A DNA stretch of 64,000 bases from Diatrype stigma (GCA_022225965.2 JAKJXP020000018.1:434001-498000), one strand, 5' to 3'; positions 12,306-24,006 are shown, counted from the stretch's first letter. Notes: a model not told the origin generated them from the letters alone. Translations and numbers: made by a program.

Positions 12306-12375
12306 ATGTCCTGCCCTGCCCTGCCCTGCCCTGCCCTGCCCTGCCACGCCCTGCCATGCCATGCCATGCCATGCC
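12306..12375. repeat. Pentanucleotide repeats CCTGC and ATGCC
   Basis: About six tandem CCTGC units are followed, after a variant unit, by about five ATGCC units. Length is not a multiple of three per unit, so every + frame runs open through it, which explains several overlapping low-complexity frames here. Confidence 0.9.
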
Positions 12376-14644
12376 GTCGCGTCTCGTTGCATTCGTTTAT
12401 CCGCTCGCTCTTTCCTAGCGTCGCAGCCTGGTGCCTCAGTGTCCCATCAACAGGGAAGCCAGGCCACCGGGCCAGCAACGTAGCAACAGAACATGCGGTC
12501 GAGGTAGCCACCGGTTATCGAGCCCGAGCCCGAAGATCATGCACAAAGAACAAAAGGACGAACAAGGTAATACAGCAGAGGCTTCAGATGAGGGGGCAGT
12601 TGAGATTTCCCTACCCAAAATCACACTTTGACTCCCGCGATGCGGTTCGTCTTAGCTCCCTGCTTCCCACCCTCTGCCAAGATACCGGAGCTCCCGCAAG
12701 CCCACCCATCCCTTCAACAGCCTGGTATTGGATTGATGACCGCCGAGCTCGTAGAGTTGGTGGTGGCGTTACGGAAGATTAATCATCTGGCAAAGCCGCC
12801 AATAGCACGGCGGGATCAGCCATGTCCCCTCGATGCGATCCTTAGAAACTCGGGCACCTTGCCTGTGGCATAATGTTGTGAAACCCGTTCGGCAGTTAGG
12901 TACTGATCATATTATAATGCCAGCATCTGATAATAATTACTTGATACGTAGTCGATCAATACGGGGTTGTATCATTATTATTTTAAGGTCACCTCTTTCT
13001 TTTCGCGGCATAGTGCTATGTGCGTAATTACCAGGGGGGCACATCAGATGGATATCTTTATACTTCAAACTAGGTAATCATCAAGATCGATCCCGATGGC
13101 ATATTACTACTATAGCCCAGGCGTCGGAGTTATGATCTACGTAGTTAAGGATCCTTTAATAACTGGATACGCAGTCGTCCGCACGTGTCTTGGCAGATCG
13201 ATGTTCGGCCCCGTAGATGCCTGTCGAGGGTCCGGGGTCAACAGGCAAAGGTGGATATGGGGTCCCGGGGGAGGGGATCTGCGGCAAACTCCTCTGCACG
13301 GAAGCAGAGAAGGGTAACATTTACCTGGTGACAGTTCCAAACTACACTGTCTCGTATATTTTCCAGATTGATCATTCCCATTGGCGCAGTTCGACTACTC
13401 GTTATCGTTAGCGTGATTAAATCTTGAAATGTATGGGACGATATGCAAGGTCTCTTTGAGAAGACGGATCACAGGATTGTGGAAGTTCCCTTTGGGAACA
13501 TAATAAAATAACAGATAAAGTAGAATAAAATGGTTTGCTCTGGTATCTCCCGCCGCCTGCCACCCGGCGTTAACCTCCCTCCGTCAGCCAGCCAGCCACA
13601 GCCTGCCTGGCATTCGCATACCTAGGGTCCTTGTTTCCAGTTACCAGTAATACATACAGCCGAGCCAATGTAACCCATCCCATTTTTTGTTTTTTTCCCT
13701 GGGCACAGGTGAGACCTTCCCGCTGCAGAGGAAGAAAACAAAGAAAAGACAGGGAGCCGAAAAGAAAACAGGAATGACAGCCAAGCAAGCCATGAGGATG
13801 GAACCTTAAACCTAAACCAGAAGCTCGATCCCGAAACGAAACGCCTTATAGTAACAGTTAGAGTCCGCCCAGAGGCCTCTTTCGTCCCGCGTATCCTGAA
13901 CGCCTTTGCCCCAAAAACTCCTGTCCAATGAAAGCAAAGCCTTCGACGTCATGTAGTGCCCAGGGATGTGTCCGTAGATCCCTTTCTCTGTCTGAAAATC
14001 CCGAAATTCTCAACCGGGGAATAGCCAAAAAGCCAAGCCCTATCCGTGCCTCATCGGAGTCAAAAACAAAGGAAAAAAGTACCTAGCAAAGGACTGGGGT
14101 AAGAGGCTCTGGATGAGCCTGTAAGAAAATCAAGATCAAGAAATACGGCGCAGCCCAATCCCCTTAGTGATTGAGATGAGGCATGTAAAGAGCCCATGTT
14201 CAAGTCCAAGTCCAGCCCGCCTCGATCGACTTCCAGGTTGCGAGCTGAAGTCTCCACCCGCGTCGAAGCTAGACCCGGAAGGGAAAGGACAGTGCAGAAC
14301 AGGGAGGCGGGCCGACTCTCTGCAACGGTTTTAGCGGCTTCTGCACGTCAGTAAGCCGTTCCAGGTGCTCCGTGCTCGCTCTTCCTGGTTCTTGGCTATA
14401 CACCCCGCCTCCGCCTCAGCTCGAACCCAGCGGCAACGTTAAAAGTGCAAGAAGAGAAAATGCAAGAAAGCGTTGTTATTGTTGTTGTTGCATGTTACTA
14501 GGGTAGTAGTACCATGCAAGCCCGCTAAACAAGGGGATGTTCCTCGCTCCCGAGCTTCATTCACCCCCGCCCGGATAGGGGAGAAGGGCAGTTTGCGCGT
14601 CGTAATCGTCGTCTTCTTCGTCGTCCGTCGTCTTGGTCATCCAC

Positions 14645-14670
14645 CCGTCCATCCATCCATCCATCCATCA
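14645..14670. repeat. CCAT tetranucleotide microsatellite
   Basis: About five tandem CCAT units lie in the presumed 3' region of the transcription factor gene. Confidence 0.85.
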
Positions 14671-14859
14671 TCGGGTGCAACCGTTGCTTTGTTCATCCCG
14701 TTCATCCCCACCCCCCACAAGCCCATGACGCGACCCACATAACCCACCCACACAATAGCGCCACCCCTGTCCTTGAACCCCCCTTAACCCCTGAACCCTG
14801 AACCATGAAACCCCACGCGAAGGAAGGCGAAATCAATCAATCAATCAATCGGGAAAGTT

Positions 14860-17275
14860 CTAGGTCTCGATCGGCGGGGACAGCCAGTCGCAGAAGATGT
14901 AGTCGAGCTCGGGAAAGAGCTCGGTCATCTTCATGTCGGGCGTGTTGGCCTGGGACGAGTCGGCCGACCACACGCCGCAGGGGTCGGCGCCCCCGGCCAG
15001 GTTCGGGAAGTACGACTGCGCGGGTTCCGCCGCCGCGACTGCGGGGTACAGGTTCACCGGGGTCGTGGCGCCCGACGGCGGCTGCGATAGCAGGCCTAGC
15101 GCGTCGTGGGTGAAGGGCGGCGCTGATAAGACGCCCGTCATGGTCATGCCGTGTTGCTGCTGGGGCGCGGATGTGATGGGCTGCTGGTGGTGCTGGTGTT
15201 GGTGGTGTTGGTGTTCTACCTTTATGGACGACCGCTTCCGAGGAGCGACGATCGGGGCCTCGCCGCTGCCAAAGCAGCGCTCGTACCACGCCTGCATCCG
15301 CCGCACGCGCTGCTCGTAGTCGTAGAAGATGTCGCGGCCGCCCCGCGCGTCCACCTGCTGGGTGACGAGGGCGCCGATGCGCAGGGACAGGTGGCGGAGG
15401 ATGCTGGAGAGGTCGAGGGAGGGGGTCTGGCGCAGGGCGCCGGCTGTCTGCTGCTGCTGCTGGGGATTTGTGGCGGAGGAGGATGCGGCGGCGGCGGCGG
15501 TAGTGATGGCGAGCCGTGACGACACGGTGATGGCGAAGCTGATCTGGATCCACTCGGAGTTGTTGAAGGCCATGTCGGCGTAGACGGGCAGCTGCAGGTA
15601 GTAGTCGAGCAGGGACTTGGCGGCGGTGATGCCGGACGAGAGCAGCTCCGCGTGCATGGCGGCCGCGTCCGCGTCCAGCAGCTGCGCCGTCGTCTTGGAA
15701 AAGGACGCCGCTTGGCAGAGGTACATCTCCGCCGTGTGGTATTGCATGAATAGCGGCTCTAGAAGGGGTATAAAGCTTGTCAGCACACCATACCATACCA
15801 CATCACACCACATACTTTCCTCCTTATCAGTCCCGCCCGGCTTACGTGAGAGAAGGCCAGGCAGATAGATAGATACATGAAGATATGGGATTTGACAATC
15901 AGGCCGGCAGGCAGGCAAAAAGGACTTACGGTTATCACTCAGATCGAATGGTAAGTGGTTGCGGAACGATTCTAGCTGCGATCGCAGATCCAGAACGGCT
16001 GCCCGGGCTGTCGGGCCGTTCGTGTGTTGCTGAGTCATGTACTCGATCGCCTCCATGATGCGCTGGAGCCGTATGATGTAGTAGAGGTGCTCGTCTGATG
16101 GGTACTCGTACTGCTCGCACAGGGAAACGCAGCACTCTTCCAAGTATCTCGTATACGGAAAAGCATTGAGCTTTTGGAGTAGCTTAGAGACCCTGTCGAT
16201 TCGAAAGAACGGGGTTAGAACGTGTCTCCATTCGGGCTTTTTCGGCACCAGAAAGTAGCTTACGTGGAAGATAGGTAAAAGCATCCCGCTAGTGCTCTCT
16301 TCTCATCCGAGCCCCATTCAGGAGGTGCATTCCGCTGCATATTGGGATCGTGCAATCGGCTGCCTACATGGTTCTCCCAACTGCCTATGGGTTTCCTGTC
16401 GAGCCGCAAATCGGACACTATGCTGATTGCGAGCTGCAAGAACTGTGAGTAGCGGCGAGGTTTTGGGTGGAAATGGCTCCTGAGGAGATCATTAGCAAAC
16501 TGGCCCAGCTCGGAAAGAACAAGAACTGTATGGAGGTAGGTACCATGCGAGGAACACTAGCAGCCCTTGAAGAAACTCGAAGGAAGATGTAGCGCCTTGG
16601 ATCATCCGATCGTTGACGGTCTGTTTCAAGACACCACCCAATATCCTCTGTAGCGGCATATCATGAAAAGAAGAAGCCGCCAGAACGGCTAGAAACAGGA
16701 ACGGCCTTTCGTGTCTCAGGGTCTCTGCGGAGGTCTGTGGGGGGATGACGACGAAAGGGAAATGAGTGGTTAGTGTGGTCTTATATATGCCCACGAGGTG
16801 GTTCGCCCGCTCCATGGTGAGGAAGCCGTCTTCGATGACATCGCCGCTAGATCTGGGGCCACCGCCCAGCACGGCGCCGTTGCTCGATCCAGGGGAGGAG
16901 CTCGAGAGCGAGCGCTCCCGCGTGGTTTCGGGTGCGATGCTGGTATCGTTCGCCGGAGACGAGGCCCGTGACCGCATCAGTTCATCGATCTTGGACTCCA
17001 GGGCTTCGATGCGTCTTCAAACGTGTGGGTTAGCACGGGCTTTTCACAAAATCGTGGATGGCAATCATCAGGGTCTTTTACCCATCCCGTCTAGCAGACT
17101 TATACCGCCGTCGAGCTGGCCGGTAGACACAGTTCTTCCCCAGACGCCGGCACCGATCACATGTGGGACCCGGCTGGGTACGATCGCACCGTATCTTCAG
17201 GTGGTAACAGTTCTGGCAAGTCTTGGAGAGCAAAGGAGGGGCAGTCTCCTGGTTTTCTGGTAAGGAGGAAGTCAT
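14860..17275 (-). CDS. Zn(II)2Cys6 transcription factor with fungal-specific TF domain
   Basis: Five exons (17275-17082, 17014-16544, 16479-16264, 16192-15930, 15758-14860) join with all phases closed to 680 residues. The binuclear zinc cluster has Cys at 20, 23, 30, 39, 42 and 49 (spacing 2-6-8-2-6) followed by basic RRRYKSARR. A linker heptad (RIEALESKIDEL, about 79-90) is the usual dimerisation coil. The middle domain contains the conserved LQGLLVFLAW and SQFLQLAISIVSDLRL blocks, with the second intron (branch site GCTAATG) between them, then a helical region through YLEECCVSLCEQYEYPSDEHL. The C terminus is rich in His and Gln and ends in an acidic/aromatic tail (ELFPELDYIFCDWLSPP) that may be an activation domain. 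It should act in the nucleus as a DNA-binding regulator; targets are unknown. A longer start at 17314 exists in frame, but 17275 has the better context (CCCACAATGA). Confidence 0.87.
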
Positions 17276-17677
17276 TGTGGGTAATATGTATGTCGCTGAT
17301 GCAATGCAGTGCAAGAGTAAGGCAAAGAGAGCTGTTGTGAGCTGCTATTATTGACCCGTGCTGCTATATGGCATCTAAATGATTGGGGAAAGAAGGGAAA
17401 AGCAGGGAGAATATATCTCAAGATATGTCCGGTCCAATATATCGAGTTGGTTAGAGGAGCACCCGTACGCAGTGGAAGTCTTGGAAGTGCAACACTGCAT
17501 GTAGCTGGAGGTATGTAGTAGATGTTGGTATGTGTAAGGGGGTAAGCACGCTCAAGATGTCTCTGTTGACCTCACCTCACATGTGACAGCTACGCAGGCA
17601 GTGGTAGATATAGTTATATGAGCATGCGTACTGGCATACCCACAGATATTATAGATATTATAGATGTCTACGAGCAT

Positions 17678-17707
17678 GCGTACTTAGTATGTGCGTACTT
17701 AGTATGT
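17678..17707. repeat. Perfect 15-bp tandem duplication
   Basis: The unit GCGTACTTAGTATGT occurs twice back to back, about 400 bp upstream of the transcription factor start. A partial 9-bp duplication (AGATATTAT twice) lies just before it. Confidence 0.85.
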
Positions 17708-18254
17708 GCCCAGGTGTATACTACCTAGGTACCTAGGTACATAGTACGAGTATATGCATACTAAGGTGCTAAGACTATAGCGGCCGAAGTGTGGCTTGGA
17801 CAAGAGCTCAAATGGATCATTGGTGAGCAATCCATGCTAACTAAGGGTCTTAGCGTAGTCATCTATTACAGGGGAGGCAGGGACCGACAGGGCCCGACAG
17901 GCAGGGGTTGCTCGTAGCGCATTTCCCTGGACCTTAGTATAGCTCAAGCTAAGGGTTGATGACTCGATGCAGTAGGTAACGTTTACCGCCCCACCCTTAG
18001 ACTAGGTAGGCTTTTAGCAGGATGATGGATCAGCTTATTTCAGCTTGAAGGTGGCTCTTATCAGCATTTGGTAATTGCTCGAGTCTCGAAGAATCATGGG
18101 ATGTCTGACACCATGCATTTGCGCATCTGGAACACGACACAACATGGCATGGCATGGCATTTGGCGAGCGAGCGAATCTGAAAGGAAGGATCTGATTATT
18201 TTCGAGAACTTCCAGCGGCCCCACCCCCGCCCCGACCACGGGCTTCATCCATCC

Positions 18255-18305
18255 ATTCATTCATTCATTTATCCTTCATTTATTCATTTATTCATTCATT
18301 CAGTT
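18255..18305. repeat. ATTC/ATTT tetranucleotide microsatellite
   Basis: Tandem CATC, ATTC and ATTT units run for about 50 bp without interruption by coding sequence. Confidence 0.85.
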
Positions 18306-19734
18306 GTTCATTCACTTCGCCATGCTCATCTGCAGGGATGGAGGGATACGGGGACTAGACGTCAATCCTGCCAGGGCAGCCAGCAGAGCCAGAGGTCATA
18401 CTTACTACCTACCTAGGTACTAGGGTTGCATTCGATCTGCACCTTCCTGGCCGCGCTGTAAGGGTTGAAGCTCTGAAGGGTCTTTACCTGTACTATGTAG
18501 CCCTCATCGTTTTCGCTTTCGTTCAGTGTGCAGTCCAGTTGCTTGGGTATGTGCATGCGTGTAAGTGTGTGTAAGTGTGAGTGTCCGGAAGTGAGTGAGT
18601 GAGCGAGTGAGTGTGAGTGTGTGTGTTAATAACTACCTACGTAGGCGCAAAGTAGGCCAGAACAGCACCTCGGGTTTTGCAATGGCACCCTACCTGTTCT
18701 CGTCCCTTGACTGCTTTGCTTACTTCGTACTTTGCCTTACCCACTACCCTCCTCCCTCCTCACCTGCCATCCCTCTTATCACCCGCGCACCCAGCTTAGA
18801 TCTCCGCGCCCGAGGACATATCTGTATCTGTTTTGCCGTAGGATGCAACTAGGTGCCATACGAAGCGTTATCCCGATGCTGGTTACTGTGCAGTTGGTCA
18901 TACTTTGCGTCGTACGTGCACTTTCAAGTTACATTCTACGTTCTGCCTGTTGCATGTATCACTTCGCAAACAAGCAGCTATGTGATCGCAGATCCTGTCT
19001 TCGTCTCAGTCTGGTATAGCCATGCGCCGTAGAGCCTCATCAGGTTGGTAACTGTCGGTCTACTGTTTATGTATATATCGTATATCTCCCGTCTGCCGGA
19101 GTGCTCTTCCGTCTCCCTTGCGCTGCTTATATGTGCAGCCCGTGTATTTCTCCTGTCAGCTCGGCCGCAACCGACTGGTTCTCTCTGCCACACACAACGA
19201 TATAGGGCTGTGGCAGATCGCTACTTACTACTTGGCATGCACCCCTCGTGTATGCATATCATAGCTTAGGCATTTACAGCCGAGAGGGGAAAGAAACAAA
19301 AGGTCCAGAGAGCTAAGTCGGTAGTCAGGTATTTACTAACTAGTGTATGTGGGATATGAATCATGGGACCTTTGTTCTACCAAATCACAGAGAGGCATAT
19401 GAAGTGTAGAGATAATAAAGGTATAGTTCGAAGTGGTTGTCTTATTTTGGTAAAGATATATACAAATGCTTCCCGAGTGCCCTGCCCAACGCCTTAAAAT
19501 GATGTTCTATGTTAAAATCGTCCGAAGCCATATAAGAAAGAGTATATGAACACTCCCCTCGTAGCCACGAAGCAAACTCCTCCACCCCTGTCCCCCAGCC
19601 GTTTTGTGCCAGACCAGCCAAACCCCCCTAGGTATAGATTTCATCGGTGGCAGGCGGGTGGCTTGGGTGGTGTGTGTGTATAGGCACACAGGTACCTATG
19701 ATGTAAGCAGTGTGTTTCCCCAAGCGGTTTAACA

Positions 19735-19770
19735 CACACCTACACCCACACCCACACCCACACCACCAAC
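19735..19770. repeat. CACACC hexanucleotide repeat
   Basis: About five CACACC/TACACC units occur in tandem. It is internal to the window and is not the fungal telomere repeat. Confidence 0.8.
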
Positions 19771-20167
19771 AAGCGCCCGCCAGCCGCAGCCACAACTAGC
19801 CCACCCTGGACTAGATAGGTAAAGTACCTAAGCCAGGCGATGCCGTAAGTGGCCGCAGCCCCAACAAAGATGCACCTAGACAGCTGCTAAGGTCTTGAGC
19901 CTGCTCTGCCCGTCTTCCTTCAATCCCGTGGTATGTATGTATGTAACAGTAAGTCGTGAAGTAAACGAGTCCCCGCTCCTGGTATCGCTCCTAATCCCAC
20001 AATTGTACACTAATAAGATGACTGGACAAAAGGAATTTTGGTGCGTGTAGTTAAGCGTATGAGTGTGCGTATGCGTATGTATAGATGGATGGACGGATTG
20101 ATGGATGATGTGTGTATTTATGGACGTATGTCACGTGTTGTTTGTTGCTCGGGGCGAACTCTCGAAT

Positions 20168-21571
20168 CTAGCTCCGGGCCGCGGGCGGCGCCACGTTGCC
20201 GGTGAAGACCTGCAGCGGCCGCCACAGCATGGGTCCCTGCTGCATGGACTCGCGCCAGTGGGCCATGGCGCCCGGCGTCCGGGACAGGCAGGCCATGGCG
20301 ATGATGATGTCGGTCTCGAAGCCGAGGGCGGTGTAGAGGAAGCAGCCGTACAGGTCGGCGTTGGCCTTGAGGTTGCGCTGGGTGAAGTAGGGGTCCTCGT
20401 TGGCGATGCGGTCGATCTCGAACGCCACCCGCAGCAGCGGGTTCTGGTCCACGAGCCCCTGCTTCTCCGCGATCATCGCCCGGATGAACTTGCTGCGCGG
20501 GTCCACCGTCTTGTAGATCCGGTGCCCGTACCCGAACAGCCGCTGCTTCTTCGCCTTCACGTCCGAGATCAGCGTCTGCACGTTCTCCACCGTGCCCACC
20601 TCCTCGAACCCCTTGTACGCCAGGTCGATGGCTCCGCCGTGCAGCGGCCCGTACGCCGACACGATGCCCGACACCAGCGACGAGATCGGGTCCGTCAGCG
20701 TCGACGCCGCGTGCAGCACCGCCGCCGTCGAGTTGGTCATCTCGTGGTCGGCGTACAGGATCCACAGCCGCTCGAAGCAGGCCTCGATCTCCGGGTCGGC
20801 CTTGCCGTCCTTGGTGAAGCCCATCATCAGCAGCGTGTTGGCGACGAAGGACCCGTTGGGATCGGCGGGCGTGAACTTGCGACCCCGCTTGTGGCAGTAG
20901 GTGATGGCAATCACAGTCGCCAGGGCTGCGAGCGTGCGGATGATAGCAGCGTCAACCTCCTTCATGTTACCAAGGTAGTAAGCACGACCCTGGTGGTGGG
21001 TCGCCTCGGTCCCGGGGTCTGCGCCGGCATAGGCCGACAGACCGGCCAAGATCATGGGGAAGGTCAGCGAGTCCTTGGGGAAGGCCTGGATGACGTCGAT
21101 GACGCTCTGGGGGGCCTCCATCCCCTTGGCAAGCGCTCGGCGGAAGGTCATCTTCTCCGCGGGCGAGGGCAGCTTGCCGAACATGACCAGGTGGGCCACC
21201 TCCTCGAAGTCGTTGTTCTTGAAGAGGTGGTCGATGGAGTAGTCCCGGTACTGGATGTAGCCGCGCTTGCCATCGATGAAGGTGATGTTCGACTCCATGC
21301 ATGCTGTGTTGAGGTAGCCCCGGTCGAAGACTTTCAGGCCGGACTCGACCATCTCAGCGGGGTCGGCACCGAGGCCAGCGGCCGTGATGCGTCGGAAGTC
21401 GGTAGCCTTGACTGTGTTTCGGTTGATGGGAATGGTGTATTGTCTTCCTGTCCGGTTATCCGTGATTGTGAGGGAACCGTTGGCTTCACCCATCTTGGTC
21501 TGGCCTAGCAGCTTCGCTATTATGTGCACCACGTAGGTGGGCGAAAGCATTTGGGTCCACGAACCAGCCAT
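20168..21571 (-). CDS. Citrate synthase, bacterial/peroxisomal type
   Basis: A single frame of 467 residues condenses acetyl-CoA with oxaloacetate, or with a 2-oxo acid if it is an alkylcitrate-type enzyme. Conserved blocks are in order: SLTITDNRTGRQYTIPI (about 33-49), YADHEMTNST (His276), GPLHGGAI (His311), FGYGHRIYKTVDPRS (His350), ADLYGCFLY (Asp407) and SRTPGAMAHWRE. These match the four catalytic positions of the family. The opening resembles the hexameric bacterial-type enzymes found in fungi beside the mitochondrial one. No mitochondrial presequence is evident, and the C terminus (ARS) is only a weak peroxisomal signal. The N-terminal 26 residues are unlike the family: either translation starts at the second in-frame ATG (Met27), or a 3n-length intron with a weak GTTCGT donor and CTAG acceptor removes most of it. 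No polyketide or fatty-acid synthase lies nearby, so a secondary-metabolite role is unsupported. Confidence 0.9.
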   Translation of the reverse strand: MAGSWTQMLSPTYVVHIIAKLLGQTKMGEANGSLTITDNRTGRQYTIPINRNTVKATDFRRITAAGLGADPAEMVESGLKVFDRGYLNTACMESNITFIDGKRGYIQYRDYSIDHLFKNNDFEEVAHLVMFGKLPSPAEKMTFRRALAKGMEAPQSVIDVIQAFPKDSLTFPMILAGLSAYAGADPGTEATHHQGRAYYLGNMKEVDAAIIRTLAALATVIAITYCHKRGRKFTPADPNGSFVANTLLMMGFTKDGKADPEIEACFERLWILYADHEMTNSTAAVLHAASTLTDPISSLVSGIVSAYGPLHGGAIDLAYKGFEEVGTVENVQTLISDVKAKKQRLFGYGHRIYKTVDPRSKFIRAMIAEKQGLVDQNPLLRVAFEIDRIANEDPYFTQRNLKANADLYGCFLYTALGFETDIIIAMACLSRTPGAMAHWRESMQQGPMLWRPLQVFTGNVAPPAARS

Positions 21572-21684
21572 TGTGTCTGTAGGTATATTATGTAATGCGT
21601 GCGGTAGGGGGTTGATCTCTTAAGTGAGTGTAATCAGAGAAGGGCCAGTAGCACGGAGTTAGTGGAATGTGCAAGAGCGAGAGT

Positions 21685-21701
21685 ATATAGTGTATATATA
21701 T
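21685..21701 (-). promoter_or_regulatory. Candidate TATA region of the citrate synthase gene
   Basis: Alternating TATATA sequence lies about 115-130 bp upstream of the annotated start, a typical distance. Alternating AT sequence is common by chance, so support is modest. Confidence 0.3.
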
Positions 21702-22574
21702 CGGGTCAGATAGTTCCTGATGACGAAGGAGTGAGTAGCTGATTAGATCTGTTGAGGAGTGATGATAGCTATAACGATATTCGCGGGGTTAAGCAGCCCC
21801 TTTTATGTTCCTGAACGCGGCATCCATCACGAGGAAACGGTCCATCTGGATGCAACGCAGTCTGTCCCATCTCGACCTTTGGGAGCCCACCTCCAGCTCA
21901 ACAAACAAGGCTAAGCTAGGAAGCCTGTACTATTTCGGGTGTCCCGGTTAGAGCTTTCTGAGCAAGATGCAGTACCGATGTTCACTGTATAGTAATTTCA
22001 TGTACCGTGCTACCATGTTGGGACAGGTCAAAACTGTGGTGTCCAGGAACCGGCCGGCAAATGCAGCTCGGGCTTGGGGTCAGCCGAATCGATAGCCGTC
22101 TGTAATGAGAATGAGCAATGAGACCACTGGCCTGGAGTCTTTGATACGGGTCAACATGTTGTCCGCCGGTCGGAATTGGGTGGGTATAAGATTTCTGGCC
22201 TAGTGTGTTTCCTATTCGGGCCAAGAATCTTGTATAAGCCGGGCCCAGATTCGCTGCGGGCGACGTCTTGGCACTCCTGCCTATAATCGACGCATCATCA
22301 TTGGAAAAGAAGCTGCACCTGTCATCCTGAAATCCTGAGGTGATGGCAGCAATGCCAGGAATGGCATTGTCTAGCCCTGCCTTCAGCCGGCGACATGCGC
22401 GATCACATGCAAATCATCAAATACGAATTTGCTCGGATTTCAGATACAAAGTGATATGCAGTTACAAGATGCTTGCTTCTCATTGGCCGGTGGGGAGGAT
22501 AGCTATAAACCCCGTAGTTGTTATCTTGTCATCGCTGAGCTTTGGTCTATCTCCTATGTGAGAGTCAGGAAGAA

Positions 22575-22604
22575 GAACATGAACATGAACATGAACATGA
22601 ACAC
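22575..22604. repeat. AACATG hexanucleotide repeat
   Basis: About four to five AACATG units in tandem within the gene desert; in one frame they would read Asn-Met repeats, which is not credible coding. Confidence 0.85.
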
Positions 22605-22834
22605 CTGGTTGTTTCCAACTTCCTAGTTCAATTTCATCCTCTGGATGAGTCTATCTGGTGTAAACACTCATTGCAACAAAATCACATGCCTAACACATAA
22701 GTTGGTAAACATATAATTGACCCACGGGGACGGACGGCGGCAGGTCCGGTAGTTGTGGTTCACCGGTCCGGATGTCAGCTCACCTGGCCTCGTTGCTCCT
22801 GTGCATCATCGACCTAGGATGGTGGTAAGAGTGG

Positions 22835-22842
22835 TATAAAAG
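22835..22842 (+). promoter_or_regulatory. Consensus TATA box without a recognisable gene
   Basis: TATAAAAG is followed by about 75 bp resembling a fungal 5' leader (pyrimidine-rich, ACTTTCTCAACG then ACTACTTCTATACATCC), but no open frame of protein character follows. It may be the promoter of a decayed gene, of a non-coding transcript, or chance. Confidence 0.25.
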
Positions 22843-24006
22843 CCTGGCCCACTTTCTCAACGTTGGGATAATTACATAACCAGACTACTTCTATACATCC
22901 GACCCCAAGGGAAAAAAAGCCAGTGGTATTTTATTTCTACAAGGCCATTGGCAACAATTGACATGTGAAGACAATCTCTTATTAATATCTCAGAACTCCC
23001 CAATATTGTTCTCGAGTACAGAATGATATTTGATCAGACATCACAGGAAGTTCGATTCCAGAACCATACGTCTAGTAGGTATCTGCGCTAATACCTAGTC
23101 AGATACTAAGATCACGGCTCGTCTATATTCCGCTTCGATTTACTGTCATTCACATAAACCAATCCTCGCTTTTCCGATTCATGGCATTTTCTAGCCGAGG
23201 CCCCGAGAAAAGCATTATTTCGGTGTCATTCATGAATGTAGCGATGCCAATCCTTCCATCTCGAGAAAAGTTGATAGCGTATTATTGATTGTAATATCGT
23301 CATGAATCTAGTTCTTCATACTCGTACGATAGCTTCGAGAGTCGGCCAGTCAAGTTGTGTCTACGAGCTATTCCCTACAGTCGCCGAATCCTGACATCCT
23401 GCAATTCAGCCGACTACGGCATCTGGTATGCAGGTTCTTGCTACGTATCGCGAAAATTCAAGTCTCGGCTTGCTTCTGTAACATCGCCCCCCTCGCTTCT
23501 GCAATCGCTTCTGCAGGTTGCAGCCTCCAGAACGCCTCCAGAACCGTGGGTGACAACTGTCAGGCGTCATGTTGCCATTACCCGGTTTGTGCAGGATCAA
23601 ATTCTGCAGAGCTGGATTTCTGTGGGCCTCCCCATAGGTTGTGTCGGCTGTTACCTGCATGTCTTTTCGCTACCTAGGGCTACCTTAGTAGGTGGCGTGG
23701 GGAGCCCACGCTGTTTATCCGGCAGGCCAATCACACTGGCTTGACGACCGGTCAATTGCTTTCCTCTCGGGAAAACAGGTCAAACAGAACCCATTGGGGG
23801 AACTAACCCAACTAAGATCCCACGTTGTAATTTCGACTCCAGAAAAGGTACTCAGGTGTATAGGACGAATCAGAAAAATCCCCGGCCGTTCCACATTATC
23901 GACGTTCTTATTGACTAACTATTTAGTTAGCGCCTGCTGTTTCATAGTTATACCCTCACCCCTGAGGGCCTCTTTAGTGATGATTTCGAAAATAGTTGAA
24001 TGCGCC

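Larger units (their letters stand above)
9569..14859. other. 5.3-kb gene-free interval between convergent genes
   Basis: The kinase and the transcription factor both end into this interval, which is long for a convergent spacer. Open frames inside are short, low-complexity or repeat-derived. Contents that can be named are CCTGC/ATGCC pentanucleotide repeats near 12.3 kb, a CCAT repeat near 14.65 kb, and AT-richer patches around 9.7-11.1 kb and 12.9-13.5 kb. The last 0.8 kb may be the 3' UTR of the transcription factor. No RNA gene was recognised. Confidence 0.5.
17276..20167. other. 2.9-kb spacer upstream of the transcription factor
   Basis: No gene is visible. The stretch is rich in simple repeats: a 15-bp tandem duplication at 17678-17707, two overlapping TACCTAGGTA palindromes at 17722-17739, an ATGGC repeat near 18143-18161, an ATTC/ATTT microsatellite at about 18255-18305, GTGA repeats at about 18590-18620 and CACACC repeats at about 19735-19770. 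It includes the promoter of the transcription factor and the 3' side of the citrate synthase gene. Confidence 0.55.

Noticed and set aside
12149..12782. Several 80-160 codon frames over the CCTGC/ATGCC repeats
   Set aside because: The pentanucleotide repeat has no stop in any + frame, so long frames arise by themselves; the translations are tandem PALPC-type repeats.
14837..15796. 319-codon frame overlapping the last exon of the transcription factor
   Set aside because: It is a shifted frame of the same strand, Pro/Arg/Ala-rich, and has no acceptable splice connection. The alternative frame carries the recognisable TF domain.
19735..19770. CACACC array considered as a telomere-like repeat
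   Set aside because: The fungal telomere repeat is TTAGGG/CCCTAA; this array is a simple hexanucleotide microsatellite in the middle of the window.
20105..21508. Long + strand open frame of 467 codons across the citrate synthase gene
   Set aside because: It lies wholly opposite a gene with intact catalytic motifs. GC-rich third positions suppress stops on the other strand, and the translation is Arg/Gly/His/Val-rich without family features.
23040..23060. Possible tRNA B box (GTTCGATTCC) at about 23048
   Set aside because: No A box, acceptor stem or anticodon arm can be formed around it.
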